The notes under the pieces: generated by a model
Told to the model about the DNA's origin: nothing
Database searches by the model: none
What the model saw: only the letters and a program-made list of their open reading frames with translations
In this document: positions 57,005 through 64,000 of the stretch, piece after piece
Position numbering within the stretch: position 1 is the first letter of the stretch
Layout: every line of letters starts with the position of its first letter
Position numbers and translations under genes: made by a program
Assembly: GCF_905163445.1 (NCBI RefSeq)
Contig: NC_053208.1
Span: 24,889,986-24,953,985, forward strand
DNA: 64,000 nucleotides
Direction: 5' to 3'
DNA from: Pararge aegeria
Lineage: Eukaryota > Arthropoda > Insecta > Lepidoptera > Nymphalidae

Positions 57005-57288
57005 TCTTATATATTTAAACGAGCAATTCTTTTATATATATCGATCTAGCTAGGATTCATTTATATTGGAATCTCGGGCAAAATGCAAATAATATCCTTT
57101 TTGAGAGATTCTGCGAATTCGTGAGCAGTAAACGTTACGCCAAACGACGGAAGTATGTAGTAAGTATATCGGAATATACTTAACTTTAAAGAAACAACTT
57201 CTTTAAAGTTCTATAAAACAGTCCGCGACAACATACGATTTTTTTTTAAGTCGGCTCATTCGCAGACGAAGTCGCGCGGTTCCGCTGG
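57005..57288 (+). mobile_element. Chimeric Helitron (C-type 5' half, A-type 3' half)
   Basis: 57005-57075 is Helitron C (TATATTTAAACGAGCAATTC; CGATCTAGCTAGGATTCATT; GGAATCTCGGG). From 57076 it continues as Helitron A (CGGAAGTATGTAGTAAGTAT; CAGTCCGCGACAACATACGA) to GACGAAGTCGCGCGGTTCCG then CTGG and T. CTGG fits the CTRR rule. Start TC and end CTRR are in place, so it has the outline of one element. Confidence 0.68.
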
Positions 57289-57488
57289 TAAATTTTTAAT
57301 TCATTAGATGCAGTTTTAATCAAATCAAATGTACCTATGTATAATTTATGTCAAAGCAGACTATTTTCGCAGCCCCAATTTAATATTCAAATAGATAGCA
57401 ATTTTCCGTATGATGAAGAGGCGTGGTTATGAATAACTAATATGGCCCTAGGCAAGTCACTTTCATTGTAGGGATGTGACCAGCGTTA

Positions 57489-57740
57489 AAAGCGGTGATG
57501 GCGCATTGAGTAGGAGCTCGACTTCACTTTCGGGGGGGCGAGTAATTAAAATATCACTTGCTTCAATAGTGAAGGAAAACATTGTGAGGAAACCGGCATG
57601 CCTGAGAGTCCTACATAATGTTCTCAAAGGTGTGTGGAGTCCGCCAATCCGCACTGTGCTAGGGTGGTGGACTAAGGCCTTCTCATTGTGTGGGGAGACC
57701 CGTGCTCTGTAGTGGGCTGGCAATGGGTTGGTGTTATGAT
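57489..57740 (+). mobile_element. SINE-1 with deletion in the B box
   Basis: Head AAGCGGTGATGGCGCATTGA, CGACTTCACTTTCGGGGGGG, then a jump to AATTAAAATATCACTTGCTT; body through CATAATGTTCTCAAAGGTGT to GGCTGGCAATGGGTTGGTG. Confidence 0.75.
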
Positions 57741-57789
57741 GATAAAAAAATGATAAAAAACCCGCTAGAGTGCTAGTCAAGTTTATGTG

Positions 57790-57885
57790 AACCTGACAGT
57801 GGTGGTAGCATTGGTCTATATATGGAAGTGCAGGGTTTGATTCCCGGCCTATGTTGGAGTTTTTAACTTCTAAATATATTACCGA
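57790..57885 (+). mobile_element. SINE-3 head fragment
   Basis: ATGTGAACCTGACAGTGGTG, GTGCAGGGTTTGATTCCCGG, then TTGGAGTTTTTAACTTCTAA. Confidence 0.45.
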
Positions 57886-57886
57886 C

Positions 57887-58075
57887 ATAGCTCAATGAGT
57901 CGCAAAGCTGAAATTGCCACGGGCGGGGCACTTAGCTAGAAGGACAGATGGACGTTGGGATCCCCAGATGCTCGGATTGCAGTTCCGCATTGGTAAGCTC
58001 AGCGTTGGTCGACCTCTAACCAGGTGGACAGACGACATCAAGCGCGTCGCAGGGAGCCGCTGAACACTAGCAGCA
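57887..58075 (+). pseudogene. RTE-type LINE ORF C-terminal remnant
   Basis: One frame reads AGHLARRTDGRWDPQMLGLQ then SVGRPLTRWTDDIKRVAGSR and a stop. GRP-TRW-DDI-RVAGSRW is the C-terminal signature I know from RTE-clade LINEs. The tryptophan after AGSR is a stop (TGA). It is 5'-truncated. Confidence 0.75.
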
Positions 58076-58085
58076 TGAAATGTCA

Positions 58086-58129
58086 AGTATGTCTGTTTAT
58101 AGTGTATGTTTACTACAAACAGACATACT
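58086..58129. repeat. 13-bp inverted repeat
   Basis: AGTATGTCTGTTT at 58086-58098 and its exact complement at 58117-58129, 18-nt loop. Confidence 0.85.
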
Positions 58130-58359
58130 GGACGTTCCGAAAGTGCTTATAAAGTAGGTCAAAGCTGGTAATAAATTAATAGGAACTTTGACGTGCTGCT
58201 AAGCGACCTGCACGTTGAACCCAAATAGGCATATAAGTCTGAAATTAACTGTCTTACACTGTATTCCACTTGTTATAAATACTTAGGTCATCGCTTTCGA
58301 CCAGGCTAAAATCCGTCTTGCTATTAATCATGTGACGTTTAAAGTACTGTTTGGAGTTT

Positions 58360-58610
58360 ATTCAAAATTCAAAATTCTTAATTCATTTATTTCAAGTAGG
58401 CCAAATATAAGCACTTATGAAACGTCAAGTCTAGACAGACAAACAGACGTTTGTAGTGACGCTACCACCGGTTTGGAAGGCAGATTCTACAGAGAAGAAG
58501 CCGGCAAGAAATTCAGCAGTTGCTCTTTTCCAACATCAACAATTTACATTTTATATTTTAACATTCATTTTTCTATCTTGTGAGAGATGAAATGGAAGCG
58601 GGGTGCTCCG
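58360..58610 (-). mobile_element. CR1/Jockey-group LINE 3' end
   Basis: Minus strand: GAAAAGAGCAACTGCTGAAT, TTCTTGCCGGCTTCTTCTCT, CAAACCGGTGGTAGCG, CACTTATGAAACG in reverse, and the TTTCAAGTAGGCCAAATATA tail. Confidence 0.7.
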
Positions 58611-58654
58611 ATAGTAAAATAAATAAACTACGAAAAACAATAACAACAATACAC

Positions 58655-58862
58655 TCATAACCAACTAGCCCAAAGAAAGCGTAGCTTGTGTTATGGGCGA
58701 CTGATGAATAATAAAAATAAATACTTATAAAATACAGATAAACACCCAGACACTGAAAAACCTTCATGTTTACCACACAAACATTTTTCAGTTGTGGGAA
58801 TCGAACCCAAGAACTTGGGCTCAGGAAGAAGGGTTGCTGCCCACCGCGCCAATCGGCCGTCT
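58655..58862 (-). mobile_element. SINE-2, full length
   Basis: Head in reverse (ACCGCGCCAATCGGCCGTCT; GGGAATCGAACCCAAG as B box), AACACCCAGACACTGAAAAA, 3' body AAGAAAGCGTAGCTTGTGTT. Confidence 0.75.
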
Positions 58863-58869
58863 ATGTTTG

Positions 58870-59090
58870 CGTTGTCCAATCCCTCGCCACGGAGATCGTT
58901 ATCCCGCTCACTATGACTACCCATGACAATAATAGTTGTTTGATGTTCATTCTACCCAACTATCCGCGGGTCGATCAGACCGCTTTTACGCATCCGCGGT
59001 GTCAGTGCAATTACTACGTGAATTGTTACAAAATAAATACCCTAATTAACCAGAAATAAGTTTAATTTAATTTCAACAACTAAAATACTA
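58870..59090. other. No gene seen
   Basis: GC-richer than average (CAATCCCTCGCCACGGAGAT; CTATCCGCGGGTCGATCAGA) but no domain and no good splice frame. Confidence 0.4.
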
Positions 59091-59420
59091 TTGAATTCAA
59101 ATTCAAATATTCTTTATTCATGTAGTCATATCACAGGCACTTATGAAGCCTTCATGCATATCACAGAGCACTGGTCTCCCCCCACAATGAGGAGGGGTGA
59201 AGACCGTAGTGCACCACGTTTGTCCAGTTATGGAGATTTCTCCGGTGTGCAGGTTTCCTCACGATTTTTTCCTTCATCGAGGAAGCAAGAGATATTTAAA
59301 TTGTTTAAAAAGCACATAACTTACAAATATATTTACATATATGTTTATATAATTGTGAGGGAATGGTGATAACTTCATTCGCCAACTTAAACCTAAAGCT
59401 ACGAGGGTTCCAAACGTCTG
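59091..59420 (-). mobile_element. LINE tail, SINE-1 and LINE 3' UTR scraps
   Basis: 59095-59135 is a LINE tail (AATATTCTTTATTCATGTAG). 59165-59335 is SINE-1 in reverse (GGTCTCCCCCCACAATGAGG; TTTCCTCACGATTTTTTCCT). 59345-59420 matches the LINE 3' UTR (AAGCTACGAGGGTTCCAAAC). All lie on the minus strand. Confidence 0.6.
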
Positions 59421-59738
59421 AGAAAAGACCATAACGAACTTAACTGGCTAATTTTTTTTATCACTACCTTACAGTCAGCTATGAATTCAGAGGAAGAATA
59501 GAGGCCGGTACCCAGCAGTGGGATATTTATCATTGTTTTAGAGTAATAACTCCTGAAGGGTCATACCGCGTGAGGACGGTAGATCAGAAAACATTGGTCA
59601 CCAACCCTCCTCTTCCCAAAGGTGTCAAACGAGGTATCTAAGAGAATATGCAACAGCGTCTTTTTTGCTAGTTCTACCATCTACTGCGAGCAGCAACCTA
59701 TCTGCCCAACGTGGGGATGATAGGTAGACCCACGTAAT

Positions 59739-60040
59739 GGTATTGGATAGAAGAAGCGTTACTTTTCGGAAATCCATGATATATTATGAAAATTAAGAAT
59801 AATTTGCTATAGTCCGCGAAAAGCAGGAGAATATGTATGGTGTAATTTCTTCAATCCTTACTTAATTGAAAAGTCAACATCTACTAAGGATACTCCGGTT
59901 TCGGAGCTAAACGTGCGTAGAATTGCCGAAAGATCTGTTTGGTGTGGAATATATGGGTTGAAGAAATTATAAATTACACCATACAAATCTCCTGCTTTTC
60001 GCGGACTACAGCAAATTAAGCTTAATTTTCATAATATACC
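59739..60040. mobile_element. Foldback element with about 80-bp inverted arms
   Basis: Left arm 59780-59857 and right arm 59955-60038 are near-complementary (AGTCCGCGAAAAGCAGGAGA versus TCTCCTGCTTTTCGCGGACT). The spacer of about 100 bp contains CTCCGGTTTCGGAGCTAAAC. A one-armed relative is at 46016-46330. Confidence 0.7.
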
Positions 60041-60061
60041 AAGTGATGGTTTAATTAATTT

Positions 60062-60155
60062 GCCATACTCCCTAAAAGGTTAGTCCGCTACCATCTCAGA
60101 CTGCATCAGTACTTACCACCAGTTGAGATTGTCAGTTAAAGGCTTACTTGTAGTA
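60062..60155 (+). mobile_element. SINE-3 tail fragment
   Basis: CATACTCCCTAAAAGGTTAG, CAGTACTTACCACCAGTTGA, AAAGGCTTACTTGTAG. Confidence 0.5.
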
Positions 60156-60450
60156 TTGTAGTTTTAAGCAATATTCTCCGGGAGAGTTGTAAAAAATCTC
60201 TTGCAATAAAAATTTACTTTGCACAGTCAGTTTTTAATTTTATTTTCATTGAAGCTAAAGACAACAGCTACGTGTCCATAAACAAACTACTAAGCTCCAT
60301 TATTGTTTGTATGAGAACATCAAACAAACTAATCTCGATTAATCCGGGTCGAAACAGCCCTTCGTGTAAACAGTCCTTCATGAACGTGCTGTAAATGTAG
60401 TTTTGCGCTTTTTGATAAACCTCTCTCTTGGTAAAAGGGTCATCCCAACT
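60156..60450. other. No gene seen
   Basis: AT-rich; nothing I can name. Confidence 0.4.
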
Positions 60451-60454
60451 AATA

Positions 60455-60960
60455 TTATAATCCTAACTGATATTATCCCACTGATATTATAAACGCAAAA
60501 GTGTTGGTTTTTTGTCCGTCCTTGCTTAGTTAGGCAACCAATCAACGTGATTTTTGGTATGGTTAGTTAAATTAATAATTGAATATTCTACGATAATACA
60601 CACATCGCCATCTAGCCCCAAAGTAAGCGTAGCTTGTGTTATGGGTACTTAGATGACTGGTGAATGTTTTATATACGTATAATAAAGACATGCACATAAA
60701 CACCCAGGCACTGAAAAACATTCATGTTCAACACACAAACATTTTCAAGTTGTGGGAGTCGAACCCACTGCCTGGTGCCTGCGGCCGTTGAAAAAGTTAA
60801 AAGGGCGGAGAGTAATATTGGCTATTTTTCATCCCGCGACTAACTTCCTTACTAATATTATAAAGGTGAAAGTGTTTTTGTTTGTTTGTCATGCTCTAAC
60901 TACGCAACCAATAAAATTGTAGAGGAAAAAGGACAAAGGATGGAGAGTAACATAGGAAAA
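60455..60960 (+). mobile_element. Lep1-type Helitron pieces with a SINE-2 inside
   Basis: 5' pieces ACTGATATTATAAACGCAAA and AGGCAACCAATCAACGTGAT; SINE-2 at 60597-60790; then GGGCGGAGAGTAATATTGGC and a new start TTACTAATATTATAAAGGTG with ACTACGCAACCAATAAAATT. Confidence 0.55.
60597..60790 (-). mobile_element. SINE-2
   Basis: Minus strand: 3' body CATCTAGCCCCAAAGTAAGC in reverse, AACACCCAGGCACTGAAAAA, head with GAGTCGAACCCACTGCCTGG. Part of the head is lost. Confidence 0.72.
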
Positions 60961-61172
60961 GTTTTATCCCAGGACTAGCTTATGATATAAATGCGATGCT
61001 GTTTTCGTTTGTAGGTTTTTTTGTTTGTTCGTCCACGCTTTGCGCCCTAACTAGGCAATAATTATTCTTACCCATATCACCCCGGAAAATCCACGTATGG
61101 GTTTAATTTCGACTCTATTTTTTAGTTTTCATTTCAACAGTTAATATTCCTCACGAAACATTAGCTGGAGTG

Positions 61173-61220
61173 GAATAATATACACTATGTTGAAAGGGTT
61201 CGAAATAGTGTATATTATTC
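61173..61220. repeat. Perfect 16-bp inverted repeat
   Basis: GAATAATATACACTAT (61173-61188) and its exact complement (61205-61220), 16-nt loop. The right arm is the edge of a repeat Z copy. Confidence 0.85.
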
Positions 61221-61599
61221 TACTAGTCAAGCCCTTAATTTGACAATCATATTGAGAGACTTGTAAATAATATGTAATGCGCCATCGCATATTGGTCATT
61301 AAAAAGCTAGAAGAAAGAACCCCGCGACTAATTTACTTTTCAAACAAAGAAAACAAAATTACAATCAGTTCCTCTGTTTGGGAGCTACGATACCGCAGAC
61401 AGACCAACACACAAACACATAAAACTTATATCACCCCGTCGTTTTGCGTCGGCAGTTAAAAACCAGGCTAATGTGTTTTTAATTTTTAATTTATGATTTC
61501 TTCTCTCTATACTGTATCTTTACAAACAATATCAATATCGTCCAAAATATACTCCCCATTTTGGACGAGCTGTTTATTAAGCTATGAAGCTAGAGCAAT

Positions 61600-61835
61600 T
61601 CACACCCAAGCTTTTTTATCGTTTAAATAATCCTTAATGTTATAATAGGATTTTTCTGTAAGCTTACGTTTTATATAGACTTTGAACTTATTGAGAGACA
61701 ACTCAAAGATTTCATTTGGTAATTTGTTATAAAATTATATACAATTGCCCTTGAATGAATTTGCAATTTTGTGTAGCCTAAAAAACTGCACAACGAGTTT
61801 ATTTTTGCTTCTAATATCAAAGTAGTAGTAGTAAA
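61600..61835 (-). pseudogene. LINE ORF2 C-terminus
   Basis: The minus strand, with one stop, reads as the same C-terminal block as at 40.2 kb (LHKIANSFKGNCI; FYNKLPNEIFELSLNKFKVY; NDKKAWV). Confidence 0.68.
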
Positions 61836-62320
61836 GAGAAAAAAAAGTACTAAGTAGTTTTACTTTTAAAACATAATTTTCTTTAAAAAGTTACTAAAAA
61901 AGTGTTCACAAAATAGTAAGACACGACAAACCCTGTGCACGGTTTATCAAACGCCCTTGAACGGCAATTTCGATCCCATAAAAATCTGGTCTCGTAGACC
62001 AGTTTAGTCACGTAGCGGTCGAGAGCTACGATGCCTGCACTCGCTACGCTCTCGATCTACAGTCGTTTATACGGTACTTAAAGCTGCTCGTAGTAGGGTT
62101 AAAAGCGTAAAATTGAAGAAACTTTTCGCGATACAAAGGTTGTGTATAGTTGGAGTAATAACTTCATAAATGTACGAGATGTGAGAAGTAATTTTATTTT
62201 TGTGAATCTTTCTAATAATATTAAATAACAAGGCAAACAATCATATATTGAAATTGTAATTATGTGCATTCTTTTTTTATGTCAGAGAATAAAATTCTTA
62301 ATAAAACCGAGATAAATATT
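61836..62320. other. No gene seen
   Basis: Contains self-complementary stretches (GTCTCGTAGACCAG near 61990; GTAGCGGTCGAGAGCTACG near 62014) but no frame of note. Confidence 0.4.
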
Positions 62321-62329
62321 TTATAATTG

Positions 62330-62685
62330 GAAAGTTCAAAGTTTGTATTAAACGTTAGCTTATAGAAAAGTAATATTATAGTATAAAGGACTAAGTAATT
62401 GATAAAAAAGCTTGGGTGTGAATTATTGCCCTAACCAGCTTGCTCTTCTAATAATTTTAAATGACAATGTGAGACGGTGTTAACAAAATAAACACCCTAA
62501 GATTGTTGAGACTAGGAAGCGTTTGGAAACCTCGTAACGTTAGTTTTAAGTTGGCGAACGAAGTTATTACCATCCCCTTACAATTATGTAAGCATATTAT
62601 ATGAATGAATGCCTCATAAATGCCATTGATAGGCCAACATGAATAAAGAAGTTTTGAATTTGAATTTGAATTGAATTTACGCTAA
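62330..62685 (+). pseudogene. LINE 3' end, plus-strand copy
   Basis: Degraded ORF2 end (FKVCIKR; DKKAWV), then 3' UTR (CTAACCAGCTTGCTCTTCTA; GGAAACCTCGTAACGTTAGT) and a TTTTGAATTTGAATTTGAAT tail. Confidence 0.7.
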
Positions 62686-62974
62686 TATTAGGATATTATG
62701 CGATGTATGTATATGTGTTAGTATGCGATGCGAAACCACTACTTATAGAGCGACTAAGGTTTTTTTTTTGTTATTTCAATTTATTTATTCATCAAAATCA
62801 ATAATGATTCATTTATAGTACAAGATTTTAATATGAATTATTTAATGTAATGTACGAATAAAAAGCGCCACCGTTTTTAAAATAGAATATAGACATAGTT
62901 TTCTAAGACATAATCAATTTAATAACAGTTTATTAAAAATTTAGAAAACCCCCGATAATAATATGATAGACAAC
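62686..62974. other. No gene seen
   Basis: AT-rich with T-runs; nothing I can name. Confidence 0.42.
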
Positions 62975-63425
62975 CGATTGGCGCAGTTGGCAGCGGCAGG
63001 GTCGCTGAGATTTCTGAGTCCAAGGCGTAGGTTCGATTCCCACAACTGGAAAATGTTTATATGATGAACATTAATGTTTTCCAGTGTCTGCGTGTTTATA
63101 TATACTAGCTGATCAGTGCAACTTCGTTGCACCGAATCGGTTATAACAAAACACAAATAAAACGACATTTTCTAAAAATGAATCCTGGCTAGATCGATTA
63201 ATCGCCCCCGAAACCCCCTGTATACTAAATTTCATGAAAATCGTTGGTGCCGATTCCGAGATTCCAATTATATATATAAGAATTACTCATTTAAAGATAT
63301 AAGATATTATAAGTTTTTATTGATATTATTTATAAATATATTTATCAGTCATCTTAGTTCCCATAACACAAGCTACGCTTTCTCTGGGGCTAGATGTCGA
63401 TGTATGTATCGTCTTTGTGTATTAG
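62975..63425 (+). mobile_element. SINE-2 split by a Helitron
   Basis: Head and middle at 62975-63104 (ACCGATTGGCGCAGTTGGCA; GTAGGTTCGATTCCCACAAC; TTTTCCAGTGTCTGCGTGTT). The 3' body resumes at 63305 (TTTATCAGTCATCTTAGTTC; AGCTACGCTTTCTCTGGGGC). Confidence 0.78.
63105..63304 (-). mobile_element. Helitron C relative inserted in SINE-2
   Basis: The minus-strand 3' end is CTAG (63105-63108), with the hairpin GTGCAAC-TTC-GTTGCAC right beside it. The body matches array Helitron C in reverse (CTGGCTAGATCGATTAATCG; AATCGTTGGTGCCGATTCCG; ACTCATTTAAAGATATAAGA). The 5' TC lies at 63303-63304. Insertion between A and T. Confidence 0.75.
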
Positions 63426-63434
63426 TTTATTTAT

Positions 63435-63515
63435 TTTACCCATATTGAGGGAGCTGTGAAAAAATGTAATTCACCATTTTGTGGTGGCGGCCATCTTGGA
63501 CGAATTTGGACGCGC
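63435..63515 (-). repeat. Repeat Z fragment
   Basis: CCCATATTGAGGGAGCTGTG and TGGTGGCGGCCATCTTGGAC: the Z core in reverse, followed by a (CA)n-rich tract to 63560. Confidence 0.62.
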
Positions 63516-63574
63516 ACACACACATACACAAACACTCGCGCGTAAGCACACACGCATACACGGTACAGATCATA

Positions 63575-63825
63575 AGATGGTAGTGGGCTAACCTGTTACC
63601 TGTAACCTAAGTAAGGTAGTCTTACACCTAATTGGTTTTCACGCGACATCGCACCGGAACACTAAATCGCCTTTGTCGGTAGGGTGGTAACTAGCCACAG
63701 CCAAAGCCTCCCACCGGACCAGACCAGAGGAAATTCAGAAAATGTAAATTCCCAAACTGCCGGGAATCGAACCCGGCATCTCCTACTTAAATTCATTGCG
63801 CCAAGAAGATCGTCTAAAGAAGATT
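63575..63825 (-). mobile_element. SINE-3, near full length
   Basis: AGATGGTAGTGGGCTAACCT, GCGACATCGCACCGGAACAC, CTAGCCACAGCCAAAGCCTC, CTGCCGGGAATCGAACCCGG (B box in reverse) and CATTGCGCCAAGAAGATCGT (A box side). Confidence 0.75.
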
Positions 63826-64000
63826 TTTTGGAGGTTTGCGTCGGAGGTAAATAAATTTCAAATTCATATTAAAGTATTTGAACCTGCAACTCTGGCAATG
63901 GCCGCATGTTACATCATCATATTATTATTTTCGCAACCCCTTCAATTTCTAACTATAGTAATACTTCTAGAATAATTAGAAACGTGAAATAGAGTAGTGG

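Overview
The window looks like a repeat-rich stretch of a lepidopteran (moth or butterfly) nuclear genome. It is AT-rich, has no bacterial-style gene organisation, and is full of repeat types I associate with Lepidoptera: short non-autonomous Helitrons of the Lep1 type (5' TCCTACTAATATTATAAATG, 3' ...GCTAG|T), several tRNA-headed SINE families, CR1/Jockey-group and RTE LINE remnants, foldback/MITE elements and (TA)n/(GGAT)n microsatellites. I found no complete host protein gene. The only intact cellular genes I can support are two tRNA-Val(AAC) genes. Repeat names below are my own labels and come from reading by eye; no database search was possible.

Layout. (1) 1-22078 is a head-to-tail array of a large composite repeat: unit starts at 1, 3908, 7702, 10998, 15088 and 19159, with periods of 3907, 3794, 3296, 4090 and 4071 bp and a last, partly diverged unit. 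A full unit is built from pieces of mobile elements: Helitron B (minus strand, with a perfect 21-bp hairpin inside), a SINE-1 remnant, repeats Y and Z, Helitron A, a (TA)n tract, repeat X copy 1, Helitron C, repeat X copy 2 and a LINE-derived piece. Units differ by block changes (deletion, replacement, mosaic haplotypes), as expected from unequal exchange and gene conversion. (2) 22.1-27 kb holds older, diverged copies of the same building blocks, including copies that lack the Helitron B insertion. (3) 27-30.1 kb has a LINE 3' end, a 218-bp near-perfect inverted repeat and an intact 199-codon ORF joining a retropepsin-like part to an integrase C-terminal-like part. (4) 30.1-41.5 kb is a patchwork of SINEs, LINE tails and three copies of a Helitron-end / repeat Y / LINE-tail block. 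(5) 41.5-44.2 kb is the quietest, apparently single-copy stretch. (6) 44.2-54.7 kb has SINEs, two MITE-like elements and a duplicated segment of about 0.65 kb carrying tRNA-Val plus a SINE. Candidate host exons lie at 49.4-49.8 kb (minus strand) and near 54.9-55.0 kb (plus strand). (7) 55-64 kb is again nested Helitrons, SINEs, LINE fragments and a foldback element, including a chimeric Helitron.

The most unusual signals are the composite TE-derived array with visible recombination history, the 218-bp inverted repeat next to the protease/integrase-like ORF, the chimeric Helitron, and the tRNA-Val segmental duplication. A role for the array (satellite, small-RNA source, sex-chromosome repeat) is only a hypothesis; the sequence alone does not show it.
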